Source of the DNA: Clostridia bacterium
GTDB lineage: Bacteria > Bacillota_E > SLMV01 > PUMD01
Reading direction: 5' to 3'
DNA length: 38,004 nt
Assembly (NCBI GenBank): GCA_003563755.1
Contig: PWUB01000303.1
Coordinates: 1-38,004, forward strand
The notes below the pieces were generated by a model. That model had not been told where the DNA came from. It was given only the letters and a program-made list of their open reading frames with translations, and made no database searches. Position numbers and translations under genes: made by a program. Below are positions 18,290 to 26,131 of the stretch, piece after piece. The first letter of the stretch is position 1. Every line of letters begins with the position of its first letter.

Positions 18290-19693
18290 ATGAGCGTCAG
18301 GATAGGATATGCAGGAAAGGAGGGGACCGCTGACATCAACAGCCTCGAAATGCCCAGGGATGTGGCACTGGATGTCTTGAACCGGGTGCAAGAGGGCGCC
18401 TGGGCAGCTGAGCTGCTCCAGCGCCGTCTCGGTGCCTCACGGTTAGACGATACTGACCGGCGATTCGCCACCGAATTGGTGTACGGAACCCTTCGCCGCC
18501 GGGGGGAGCTGGATTTCGTCCTGGGCCGCTTCTGTGATCAGCCCCTCGATCGATTGGACCCGCCGGTGCGCAACATCCTTCGCATGGGTGCATACCAGGT
18601 CATGTACATGAAGGTGCCGTCCTATGCTGCCTGCAGCGAATCGGTGAGCCTCATGAAGAGAACCGGGCCGAGGCGTGCCTCCGGACTGGTGAACGGCGTC
18701 CTGCGCAGCCTGGTGCGCGGCCTGGACGACATCCCCTATCCTGACCGGGAGGCGGAACCGGCCCGGTGGCTTTCTGTGAAGGAGAGCCATCCCCTGTGGA
18801 TGATTGAGCGCTGGGTGGCGAACATGGGTTTCGAGGAAACCCTGGCTCTGTGTCGCAGCAACAATGAGCCGGCCCCACTGCAGCTCCGGGTGAACACCCT
18901 CCGCACCTGCAAGGGGGAGCTGATGGGCCTGATGAACGACGAGGGACGCCGGGTGACGCGCTGCCGACTCGCCCCTCACGGTCTGAACTATGAGGGTGGG
19001 GGATCGCCCTTCGATGGGTCCGAGTACCGGGAGGGACTCTTCTCCGCCCAGAGCGAGGGCTCGCAGCTGGCGGTGCTGTCCCTGGGTGTCAGGCCCGGGA
19101 TGAGGATACTGGATGCATGTGCAGGCCGTGGAGGAAAGACTGCCTACATCGCTGAACTCATGGGGGAGGACGGAGAGATCGTCGCCGTCGACATCCATTC
19201 TTTCAAGCTCGACGTGCTGAAAAGGGAGGTTCAACGACTCGGGCTGAACCAGGTCCAGACCCTGGCGGCCGATGCGACCAGACTCCCCGCGGACATCGGC
19301 AGGTTCGATTTGGTCCTGGTGGATGCCCCGTGCAGCGGCGTCGGGGTCCTCCGGCGGTATCCGGAAGCCCGGTGGCAGAAAGGACCCCAGCTGCTTGATC
19401 GGATGCCCAGGCTGCAGGGGGAGATCCTGTCGTCGGTCGCGTCCGTGGTCAGACCCGGGGGACGCCTGGTGTACTGTACGTGTTCGCTGTTTGCCAGCGA
19501 GAACGAAGATGTTGTGCTCGACTTCCTTCGTGGGCATGAAGACTTCGACCATGATGATTTCCCGGCGGAGTTTCCCGATCTGAAGGGGAGCTCGAGGGGC
19601 ATGGTGCAGCTATTGCCCCACGTGCACGGCACCGACGGATTCTTCATATCCGGACTGCGCCGTCGAGGGAGAGTGAAGGCCGATGAGCCGTAG
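18290..19693 (+). CDS. rsmB: 16S rRNA (cytosine-967-C5)-methyltransferase RsmB
   Basis: RsmB methylates C967 of 16S rRNA using S-adenosylmethionine. The 467 residues comprise an N-terminal NusB-like RNA-binding domain (about 20-150; ALDVLNRVQEGAWA..., FATELVYGTLRRRGELD) and a Rossmann methyltransferase. SAM motif I is LDACAGRGGKTAYIA; the two catalytic cysteines are in DAPCSGVGVLRRYPEARW and YCTCSLFASENE. The start at ATG 18290 is supported by GGGGGAG about 12 bases upstream. An AAGGAGG inside the coding sequence at 18316-18322 leads to no suitable start codon. rlmN overlaps its 3' end by 11 bases. Confidence 0.93.
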   Translation: MSVRIGYAGKEGTADINSLEMPRDVALDVLNRVQEGAWAAELLQRRLGASRLDDTDRRFATELVYGTLRRRGELDFVLGRFCDQPLDRLDPPVRNILRMGAYQVMYMKVPSYAACSESVSLMKRTGPRRASGLVNGVLRSLVRGLDDIPYPDREAEPARWLSVKESHPLWMIERWVANMGFEETLALCRSNNEPAPLQLRVNTLRTCKGELMGLMNDEGRRVTRCRLAPHGLNYEGGGSPFDGSEYREGLFSAQSEGSQLAVLSLGVRPGMRILDACAGRGGKTAYIAELMGEDGEIVAVDIHSFKLDVLKREVQRLGLNQVQTLAADATRLPADIGRFDLVLVDAPCSGVGVLRRYPEARWQKGPQLLDRMPRLQGEILSSVASVVRPGGRLVYCTCSLFASENEDVVLDFLRGHEDFDHDDFPAEFPDLKGSSRGMVQLLPHVHGTDGFFISGLRRRGRVKADEP

Positions 19694-20729
19694 AGAACTG
19701 TTGGGGATGAGCGCCGACGAACTGGAAGGATTCTTCGAATCCATGGGACAGCCGGGATTCAGGGCTCAGCAGGTGTGGCAGTGGATTTACCGACGGCGTT
19801 GTAGCAGTTTCGAGGAGATGACGAACCTGCCGCTGGATCTCCGCCGGCGTCTCGATGAGGAGGCCGTGGTCTGCAGCATGGATCTCGCCGAGAGCTCCGC
19901 CGGTGACGATGGCTCGAGAAAATTCGCCTGGAGGCTGGCGGACGCAGAGATTGTGGAGTCCGTTATCATGCGGTATCGTCACGGTACGTCACTGTGCGTA
20001 TCGACCCAGGTGGGCTGCTCGATCGGCTGCTCTTTCTGTGCTTCCGGCACCGACGGCATGGTGAGAAACCTCGACGTCTCGGAGATCGTTGGCCAGTGGT
20101 TTCTGGCCCAAAGGGAGCTGGACGGTGAGGACGAAAGGATATCTCACATAGCCGTGATGGGAATGGGCGAGCCCCTTCACAACTATTCACGGACCATGGG
20201 GGCACTGCGCATTCTGCACTCGGAGGATGCCGCGGGGATCAGCTACAGGCGTATGACCCTGTCCACCGTGGGCATCGTGCCCGGCATAAGACGCCTGGCC
20301 GGGGAAGATATGCCGATCACCCTTGCTGTTTCCCTGCACGCGCCCAATGATTACCTCAGATCCCGTCTCGTACCGGCAAGCGAGAGGTATCCACTGGAAA
20401 AACTCATCTCAATCTGCAAATATTACACGGAGACGACCGGCAGAAGAGTCAGCTTCGAGTATGCTATGATAGAGAGTGTCAATGATCATCCTGAGTTGGC
20501 ACGTGAACTGGCCATCTTGCTGAAAGACATGATGTGTCACGTCAACCTGATCCCGGTGAATCCCGTACCGAACGGTCAGTATCGCCCGTCGTCACCGGAG
20601 GCGGGGAGGGAGTTTCTGGAGGTATTGACGGTGATGGGAGTAGGAGTAACGGTCCGCAGGTCCTTGGGCCAGGGAATAGATGCCGCTTGCGGACAGCTGC
20701 GACGCCGTGTGGTCGATAGCGGATGTTGA
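19683..20729 (+). CDS. rlmN: Radical SAM 23S rRNA A2503 / tRNA A37 methyltransferase RlmN
   Basis: RlmN places a methyl group on C2 of A2503 in 23S rRNA, and in some bacteria A37 of tRNA, by a radical SAM mechanism. All needed cysteines are visible in the 348-residue product: the iron-sulfur ligands Cys112, Cys116 and Cys119 in GCSIGCSFC, and the two mechanistic cysteines, Cys105 in TSLCVST and Cys336 in GIDAACGQL. MGMGEPLHNY is the family's SAM-binding GEP motif. Start ATG 19683 overlaps the rsmB end. In Bacillus the next gene would be the phosphatase prpC; here the kinase follows after 33 bases. Confidence 0.95.
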   Translation: MSRRELLGMSADELEGFFESMGQPGFRAQQVWQWIYRRRCSSFEEMTNLPLDLRRRLDEEAVVCSMDLAESSAGDDGSRKFAWRLADAEIVESVIMRYRHGTSLCVSTQVGCSIGCSFCASGTDGMVRNLDVSEIVGQWFLAQRELDGEDERISHIAVMGMGEPLHNYSRTMGALRILHSEDAAGISYRRMTLSTVGIVPGIRRLAGEDMPITLAVSLHAPNDYLRSRLVPASERYPLEKLISICKYYTETTGRRVSFEYAMIESVNDHPELARELAILLKDMMCHVNLIPVNPVPNGQYRPSSPEAGREFLEVLTVMGVGVTVRRSLGQGIDAACGQLRRRVVDSGC

Positions 20730-20762
20730 TCGGCTGGCGCGATCCGCGAGGGGGGTGTGTTC

Positions 20763-22691
20763 ATGATCGGTCAGGTTCTGGGCGGTCGTTATGAAATCCT
20801 GGGACGCCTCGGCAGCGGTGGAATGTCGGTGGTGTACCGGGCCAAGTGCGCCTACCTGGAGCGCGAGGTGGCTGTCAAGATCCTGCGTGAACGCTACGCC
20901 GATGATGCCGAGTTCCTGCAGCATTTCAGAAGAGAAGCCAGGGCTGCAGCCAGGCTCTCTCACCCTAACATCGTCAACGTCCATGATGTGGGTGAGGACC
21001 CTGAACGGAGCCAGTACTACATCATCATGGAATGCGTCTCCGGCAAGAGCCTCAAGGATCTGATCCTGCAGGAAGGTCCCCTCGAACCAGGCCTAGCCAT
21101 GGATATTGCCTGCCAGATACTCAGCGCCCTCAGCTGTGCGCATGAGGGCGGTGTGATTCACCGCGATATAAAGCCTGACAATGTGATAATCGATGATGCA
21201 ACCGGCACTGTCAAAGTGACCGATTTCGGTATAGCCCGGGCCAGGGGGACAGGCACCCTGGTGCCGACAAAGGACAAGATCATGGGATCTGTGCGTTACA
21301 TGTCGCCGGAACAGGCCCGCGGCAGGCACACGGATGTGAGAGCCGACATTTACAGCGTCGGGGTCGTCTTATACGAGATGCTCACCGGACAGGTGCCCTA
21401 TGATGCCGAGACTGATGTGGCTATAGCGCTGGAGCACATCCAGGGCCGACCCCTGCCGGCCTCGACCGTGAGAGACGAGATCCCACGCCAGCTGGACGAG
21501 ATCATCGCCTGTGCCATGTCCAAAGATCCGGCGTGGCGATACGGCAATTCCAGGGACATGAGGCAGGACCTGATCGCCGTGAAGCACGGCGAACCACCCG
21601 CCCACTGCCGCGACGCAGGGTCCAGGGACGACACCCGGGTGGTGGAAACCGTGAAGGACTCCCGGGAGGAGCCCCGGGTGCCGAGAGTGCGGTCCAGGGG
21701 TGGCCGGGGAGACGACAACGGCGGTGGCTTGGACGAGCCGCCTCCCACTCCCCGCGGGCGTTTCCGCTTTGTGTGGGTGCTTCTGCTCCTGGTGACTCTC
21801 GGTGTGGTGGGCTACAGTGCCTATCTGGTGTGGGACTGGTTCACCGTGCCCGTCATCGAGGTGCCCGAGGTGACTGGGCAGCGCCTGGCCACCGCTGAGG
21901 CCGTTCTTGAGGAACACGGTCTTCGGGCGGAGATAGTGGCGTCAATGCACGACGATGATGTGCCCGCCAACCACGTTATGAGGCAGCGCCCGAAGCCTGG
22001 CGAGGAAGTCAGGCGCGGCCAAACCGTTGAACTGACGATCAGCGAGGGACCTCACTGGGTGGATGGAGGGGTGCCGGATGTCATGGGCATGAGGAGCCTC
22101 GAGGCCCGGGTGACACTGGAGAATGTGGGGCTCACCGTTGAGATCACCGAGGAGTACCACGAGGATGTGCCCAGCGGATACGTTATCGACCTTCTGCCGG
22201 GTCCGGGTACCCGCGTGCAGCGCGGTACTTCGGTTACCCTCGAAGTCAGTCTGGGCCCCGAACCACGGCCCTTTGTTCTACCGGGCTACATAGGACTCAC
22301 GCTGACCGAGGTTCTCGCCGAGCTGGATGAGGTGGGTCTTGAGAGCCGGGTGGTGCGAGAAGTTGCGGACTTCCCCGCCGGTGTGGTGGTCAGCCAGGAC
22401 CCGGCTGCGGGGACAGAGGTAACGACGGGGGACACTCTCACCCTGGTGGTGAGTCAGGGAGACGAAGAGGAAGCCCACGAGGAAGTGATCAGCGTCAGTC
22501 TCCCGGAGCAGCCGGGAGTGCAGATGGTCCGCATCGACGTCATGGACCACCGGGGTCACAGGGTCGTGTATCATGACCGGGTGGAGGGCGGCACGGAGTT
22601 CGATGTTACTATATACTGGTACGGAACTGGCGCCAGGGCATTCGTGTACAGCGGCGACTCCGTCGTGCAGGCGGTCACGTTCCGCCGTTGA
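20763..22691 (+). CDS. prkC: PASTA-domain serine/threonine protein kinase (PrkC/PknB type)
   Basis: A 642-residue membrane kinase that senses peptidoglycan fragments; in B. subtilis PrkC triggers germination in response to muropeptides. The kinase domain (1-275) has GSGGMS (17-22), Lys39 in VAVKIL, HRDIKPDN (133-140) and DFG (154-156). A hydrophilic Arg/Glu/Gly-rich juxtamembrane linker precedes one transmembrane helix (about 335-359). Three PASTA repeats follow, opening at VPEV, VPDV and LPGY, and a final beta-rich domain of about 75 residues resembles the Ig-like tail of PrkC. ATG 20763 is preferred over GTG 20757 because of spacing from GAGGGGGG. Neither prpC before it nor rsgA after it is present. 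Confidence 0.94.
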   Translation: MIGQVLGGRYEILGRLGSGGMSVVYRAKCAYLEREVAVKILRERYADDAEFLQHFRREARAAARLSHPNIVNVHDVGEDPERSQYYIIMECVSGKSLKDLILQEGPLEPGLAMDIACQILSALSCAHEGGVIHRDIKPDNVIIDDATGTVKVTDFGIARARGTGTLVPTKDKIMGSVRYMSPEQARGRHTDVRADIYSVGVVLYEMLTGQVPYDAETDVAIALEHIQGRPLPASTVRDEIPRQLDEIIACAMSKDPAWRYGNSRDMRQDLIAVKHGEPPAHCRDAGSRDDTRVVETVKDSREEPRVPRVRSRGGRGDDNGGGLDEPPPTPRGRFRFVWVLLLLVTLGVVGYSAYLVWDWFTVPVIEVPEVTGQRLATAEAVLEEHGLRAEIVASMHDDDVPANHVMRQRPKPGEEVRRGQTVELTISEGPHWVDGGVPDVMGMRSLEARVTLENVGLTVEITEEYHEDVPSGYVIDLLPGPGTRVQRGTSVTLEVSLGPEPRPFVLPGYIGLTLTEVLAELDEVGLESRVVREVADFPAGVVVSQDPAAGTEVTTGDTLTLVVSQGDEEEAHEEVISVSLPEQPGVQMVRIDVMDHRGHRVVYHDRVEGGTEFDVTIYWYGTGARAFVYSGDSVVQAVTFRR

Positions 22692-22723
22692 AGAGGACCT
22701 GGTGGGGGGGAGGTTGAAGGTCG

Positions 22724-23395
22724 TTGAAACTGCAAAACCTCTGGGGCGACCTCGAACGCGTACTGGTTGCGCCGTCCCTGCTTTCGGCCGACCCTGCGAA
22801 TATTCTCGACGGGGTCAGGCTGGTCGAGAGGGCAGGAGCTGATGTTCTGCATGTAGATATCATGGACGGCCACTTCGTTCCGAATATGAGCTTCGGACCC
22901 AACCTGGTGCGAGCCCTATCTGAATACAGTGATCTGCCCCTGGAGATACACCTCATGGTGCAAAACCCTGGAGTTATGGCTCCGATGTTTGCCGACGCGG
23001 GTGCTGACATCATCGCGTTTCACCGCGAGGTGACCCCGCATCCCCACCGACTCCTTCTCGAGATCCGCGGCATGGGGTGCCTCGCCGGGATCGCATACGC
23101 TCCTTCAAGCCCTCTCGATGACCTGCATCTCCTCAAGCACGTCGTCGATGAGGTCGTCATAATGGGGGTGGATCCCGGGTTTTCCGGCTCCAGGTTCATA
23201 CCGACGACTTTCGATCGGGTGAAGGTCGCCGAGGATATCGTCTCCGGAGGGCGAACACGGGTGGCTGTCGACGGCGGAGTCGACCTGTCCAACGCTGCCT
23301 CCCTGAGGCAGGCCGGGGCGCGGCTTTTGGTTTCTGGGTCCACTCTGTTTGCTTCTGAAAACCCCGCTGAGACAGTGCGCGTACTCCGCGGCTAG
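22724..23395 (+). CDS. rpe: Ribulose-phosphate 3-epimerase
   Basis: Rpe interconverts ribulose 5-phosphate and xylulose 5-phosphate in the pentose phosphate pathway; it is a metal-dependent TIM barrel. The 223 residues match the family. Visible motifs: APSLLSADPANI, HVDIMDGHFVPN with metal-binding His and Asp, EIHLMV, MGVDPGFSGSRF and the phosphate-binding VDGGV. The TTG start at 22724 has a G-rich ribosome site about ten bases upstream; the N terminus is about ten residues longer than usual, so initiation could be internal. It lies 32 bases after the kinase, where rsgA would separate them in Bacillus. Confidence 0.93.
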   Translation: MKLQNLWGDLERVLVAPSLLSADPANILDGVRLVERAGADVLHVDIMDGHFVPNMSFGPNLVRALSEYSDLPLEIHLMVQNPGVMAPMFADAGADIIAFHREVTPHPHRLLLEIRGMGCLAGIAYAPSSPLDDLHLLKHVVDEVVIMGVDPGFSGSRFIPTTFDRVKVAEDIVSGGRTRVAVDGGVDLSNAASLRQAGARLLVSGSTLFASENPAETVRVLRG

Positions 23396-23416
23396 GCCCG
23401 ACATCACAGGGCGAGA

Positions 23417-23445
23417 CTCACAATTCGCATGCTTCCCCATATAAT
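23417..23445 (+). promoter_or_regulatory. Promoter for the small membrane protein and spoVM; sigma-A or sigma-E-like
   Basis: A perfect TATAAT (23440-23445) stands 17 bases downstream of CTCACA (23417-23422), a fair sigma-A promoter. The same bases also resemble a sigma-E site: CATATAAT (23438-23445) against CATACA-T, and TCACAAT (23418-23424) against KMATATT, with a 13-base spacer. In B. subtilis spoVM is transcribed by sigma-E, so the second reading is attractive. Transcription would start about 20 bases before the ATG at 23472. Confidence 0.5.
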
Positions 23446-23471
23446 ATATAGGTCGAAGAGGGGGAACCCGC

Positions 23472-23639
23472 ATGCTTCGTAAGAGGGGCCTCAACTGGCG
23501 TCGCTCTATGAACTGGCTGGGACTCGTTCTCATGGTCGCCGGTGTGGCAGTTTTGATCACGGTGCTGCCCGGGTGGTTCTGGTTTTTCATCCTGGGCGTG
23601 GGGTTGATCGTGGGAGGGCTGGCAGTCTACAGCAGGTAG
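23472..23639 (+). CDS. Small two-helix membrane protein of unknown function
   Basis: A 55-residue open frame with a basic N terminus (MLRKRGLNWRR) and two hydrophobic helices at about residues 14-32 and 34-52, joined by a short turn around LPGW. It has AGAGGGGG seven bases before the ATG and a good promoter upstream, which make it a likely real gene. I do not recognise the family. It lies between rpe and the SpoVM-like gene, 42 bases before the latter, and probably shares its transcript. A sporulation role is a guess from position only. Confidence 0.65.
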   Translation: MLRKRGLNWRRSMNWLGLVLMVAGVAVLITVLPGWFWFFILGVGLIVGGLAVYSR

Positions 23640-23681
23640 GCATACGCCCAACTCATGAACAATAACCCGGGAGGGAGCATG

Positions 23682-23762
23682 ATGAGGATCAGAGTGATTA
23701 AGGTACCGCCGCTCGTGGGCAGGATCCTGCAGTTCTTCGTCGGACTGTTCGGGGCAAAATGA
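23682..23762 (+). CDS. spoVM: SpoVM-like spore coat anchoring peptide
   Basis: A 26-residue peptide, the same length as B. subtilis SpoVM, which is an amphipathic helix that recognises the convex outer forespore membrane and anchors SpoIVA for coat assembly. It reads MRIRVIKVPPLVGRI and ends FFVGLFGAK. It shares with SpoVM the .I.K.P...G.I...L.G pattern: IK then Pro at the same place, a conserved Gly, an amphipathic helix, and a terminal Lys. An ATG three bases upstream is in frame, but GGAGG (23670-23674) is seven bases from 23682, which also gives the exact family length. Position supports it strongly: between rpe and rpmB, as in Bacillus. Confidence 0.83.
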   Translation: MRIRVIKVPPLVGRILQFFVGLFGAK

Positions 23763-23775
23763 ATTGAGAGACTGG

Positions 23776-23807
23776 GGAGCGCGTCCGCCCGAGAGTGGAC
23801 GCGCTCC
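23776..23807. terminator. Bidirectional hairpin between spoVM and rpmB
   Basis: GGAGCGCGTCC (23776-23786) pairs without mismatch to GGACGCGCTCC (23797-23807) around a ten-base loop. It lies 13 bases after the spoVM stop and 8 bases from the rpmB stop on the other strand, so it probably terminates both converging transcripts. No long T run is present on either side. Confidence 0.7.
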
Positions 23808-23815
23808 GTCTGGCC

Positions 23816-24007
23816 TCAGAAGGCCTTCTTGACTTTGCCCGATCTCAAGCACCGGGTACACACGTTCTTCTTCACGGCCCGTCCATCGATCTCAACCTTG
23901 ATCTTCTGGATATTCGGCTTGAAGACCCGGTTGGACCGGTTAGTAGCGCGACTGACCGCGTGGCCGGTCATCTTACCCTTACCACATATGTCACAACGCT
24001 TCGCCAT
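23816..24007 (-). CDS. rpmB: Large ribosomal subunit protein bL28
   Basis: A 63-residue bL28 protein. It is the zinc-binding form: CDIC near the N terminus and CTRC near the C terminus provide four Cys ligands. KMTGHAVSRATNRSNRVFKPNIQ is the typical core. The ATG at 24007 follows GGAGGCGAGGGG. It is transcribed against its neighbours, as in B. subtilis, where rpmB also opposes spoVM and yloU. The zinc form suggests zinc-replete expression; a zinc-free paralog may exist elsewhere. Confidence 0.95.
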   Translation of the reverse strand: MAKRCDICGKGKMTGHAVSRATNRSNRVFKPNIQKIKVEIDGRAVKKNVCTRCLRSGKVKKAF

Positions 24008-24031
24008 AACCCCTCGCCTCCACCGTTGTGT

Positions 24032-24059
24032 TTTATGCGCGGATATACTAAGTTTACAA
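24032..24059 (-). promoter_or_regulatory. Possible sigma-A promoter for rpmB
   Basis: Read on the minus strand, TTGTAA (24059-24054) and CATAAA (24037-24032) are separated by 16 bases. Each matches four of six consensus bases. The site is 24 bases before the rpmB start codon. It lies in the divergent gap shared with the Asp23 gene, for which I could not place a promoter. Confidence 0.35.
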
Positions 24060-24138
24060 TGTGTATTCTATCAGCGCGAAGTGAAACCGTCGAGGGCACG
24101 TTTATCCTGTGCCCGGTGGCAGTGATGGAGGACTCAAG

Positions 24139-24510
24139 ATGCTAAGGCGAATGCAGACGGAGCTCGGCTCGGTGATCTATGATGACGGGGTTCTGGCCGA
24201 CATGGTCGGCAGGGCTACGACGGAGTGCTACGGTGTCGCAGGAATGGCCTCTCGCAACCTGCAGGACGGCATTTCGGCGGTGCTGGGGCAGGACACCCTG
24301 GCCCGGGGAGTGATCGTGAGAACGGCCCCTGATGACAGCTCGCTCATCATCACCGTCAGCATCGTGATCGGATATGGAGTGAACATAGGCGAGGTCGCCA
24401 GGAACATCAGGGAGAAAGTCAGATACATAGTTACTCGCTGCACCGGATTCGTTGTGAGTGAGATCAACGTGAACGTTCGCGGAGTGAAAGTGACGAAAAT
24501 CAATGATTGA
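24139..24510 (+). CDS. Asp23/Gls24 family protein (YloU)
   Basis: A 123-residue Asp23/Gls24-family protein. Members are abundant envelope-associated or stress proteins; B. subtilis YloU sits in the same place. The family core is visible: GSVIYDDGVLADMVGRATTECYGVAGM, the VSIVIGYGVNIGEVARNIREKVRYIV stretch, and the ending VSEINVNVRGVKV. No membrane segment or signal peptide. ATG 24139 has GGAGG seven bases upstream; a GTG 30 bases earlier is in frame but unsupported. Its 3' end overlaps the next gene by eight bases, which couples it to the fatty-acid kinase. Confidence 0.9.
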   Translation: MLRRMQTELGSVIYDDGVLADMVGRATTECYGVAGMASRNLQDGISAVLGQDTLARGVIVRTAPDDSSLIITVSIVIGYGVNIGEVARNIREKVRYIVTRCTGFVVSEINVNVRGVKVTKIND

Positions 24511-26122
24511 TGCCCATGAAGATAAAGCAGGCATCTCAGGCAGTGACCTACACCGGATGCTCATCGAGGCGCGGGTATGCCTGAGACAGCACAAGGAAGA
24601 AATCAACGCTCTGAACGTATACCCGGTTCCCGACGGCGACACCGGCACCAACATGCTGGCCACCCTGGAGTCCGCCCTGGAGCGCATACCAGATGATCCC
24701 GGATCTCTCACCGAGGTTGCCGGTGCGGTGTCCGTGGGCTCATTGATGGGAGCCCGCGGCAACTCGGGCGTCATCCTGTCCCAGCTGTTCCGCGGCGTGG
24801 CAGCGCGCCTGGAGGACAAGGTTCTCGCTGCTTCTGATGATCTGGCAGCTGCCCTGGATTCAGGTGTCAAAGCTGCATACAGTGCGGTCATGAGGCCGGT
24901 GGAAGGCACCATCCTCACCGTAGCGCGGCTGGCTGCGGAGGCGGCCATCGAGGCGGCCCAGGACGGATCAGAGGTCACAGGAGTGCTGGAGGCGGCCCTG
25001 GAGGTAGCCGAGGATACCCTGCAGCGGACTCCCCAAATGCTCGACGTGCTGGCTGAGGCCGGGGTGGTCGATGCCGGAGGGTACGGGTTGGTATGCATAT
25101 TGAGGGGCTGTGTGGCGGGTCTGAGGGAGGAGGCAGCACACGTTGACAGGGAGGTTCGGACGGTCAGTGAGGAGCGGGCGGCCCGGGCCGAAGTGCTGGA
25201 TTACCCCTACGACATGGTTATTCTCATGACGCGCAGCGGCCCCGTAGATGGACAGGCCCTGGAGGAACTGGGAGACAGCGTGATTGTGATCGAAGAACAG
25301 GACATGATCAAGATACATATTCACAGCGATGATCCCCTCGCCGTCATGGCCCGGTGTGAATCGTGGGGAGAGTTCATCGAGGCGGAGATCAAGAACATGC
25401 AGTACCAGACGGGCGGCACACAGGCCCCACATGAGCCGGATCATGGTGTCAAGTGCGACCGGGAATTCGGCGTCATTCCCATCGCGGTTGGCCGCGGCCT
25501 CAGGGAGACCTTCCTTCGACTCGGAGCGGCTGATGTCATATCCGGTGGTCCGACGATGAACCCCAGCACCGAAGACGTCATGCTGATTGTGGGGCGCGTC
25601 GAGGGTCCTGACAGGATTATCCTGCTTCCCAACAACCCCAACCTGATCCTGGCCTGTGAGCAGGTCAGGGAAATGTCTGACCGCGATATCACGGTGATCC
25701 CGACAGAGAACATCGCCCAGGGGTTGGCTGCTCTTCAGGCCATGTCCGATGATGATGATTTTGCCACCGCGGTGCAGAACATGCAGAGCGCCGTCGACAG
25801 GGTCACCGCCCTCGAGGTGACCTATGCGGTCGATGACCGCAGCTTCTCCGGTATGACACTCAACAGGGGAGACATAATTGGCTTCGTGGATGGTGAGCTC
25901 CTGTCGATGGGCGACTGTCCCGCCCACGTTCTGCTGGATCTGCTCGAGGGCTGCCAGTCCGAAAACGCCGGCACTCACCTCATGGTGTTCGTGGGCGAGG
26001 GAGTCGAAGACGATTCCCTGGAGAAGCTTCGCAGCCAGGCAGCCGAGATCGACGACTCCCTGGAAATCGAGATCATCGATGGAGGCCAGCGTCACTATCA
26101 CTTCATAGCTGCACTCTGGTAG
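24503..26122 (+). CDS. fakA: FakA/YloV-type DAK-domain kinase
   Basis: A 539-residue protein of the YloV/FakA family. FakA phosphorylates fatty acids bound to a FakB (DegV-family) partner, giving acyl-phosphate for phospholipid synthesis. The N-terminal DhaL ATP-binding domain shows NVYPVPDGDTGTNM with its Mg-binding aspartates, MGARGNSGVILSQ, and DAGGYGL. A central domain and a C-terminal DegV-like domain (VYGVGEG-type LMVFVGEGVEDD region) complete the usual three-part layout. Start ATG 24503 lies inside the end of the Asp23 gene. The partner could be the DegV-family protein encoded at 34224 in the fab operon. Confidence 0.88.
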   Translation: MIDAHEDKAGISGSDLHRMLIEARVCLRQHKEEINALNVYPVPDGDTGTNMLATLESALERIPDDPGSLTEVAGAVSVGSLMGARGNSGVILSQLFRGVAARLEDKVLAASDDLAAALDSGVKAAYSAVMRPVEGTILTVARLAAEAAIEAAQDGSEVTGVLEAALEVAEDTLQRTPQMLDVLAEAGVVDAGGYGLVCILRGCVAGLREEAAHVDREVRTVSEERAARAEVLDYPYDMVILMTRSGPVDGQALEELGDSVIVIEEQDMIKIHIHSDDPLAVMARCESWGEFIEAEIKNMQYQTGGTQAPHEPDHGVKCDREFGVIPIAVGRGLRETFLRLGAADVISGGPTMNPSTEDVMLIVGRVEGPDRIILLPNNPNLILACEQVREMSDRDITVIPTENIAQGLAALQAMSDDDDFATAVQNMQSAVDRVTALEVTYAVDDRSFSGMTLNRGDIIGFVDGELLSMGDCPAHVLLDLLEGCQSENAGTHLMVFVGEGVEDDSLEKLRSQAAEIDDSLEIEIIDGGQRHYHFIAALW

Positions 26123-26131
26123 GGGTGTATC

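Noticed and set aside
18316..18322. AAGGAGG inside the 5' part of rsmB as a ribosome site
   Set aside because: No ATG, GTG or TTG in frame lies at a workable distance; the next in-frame ATG (18350) is 27 bases away.
18443..19552. Minus-strand open frame of about 370 codons within rsmB
   Set aside because: Shadow of rsmB; contains no family motif and no ribosome site.
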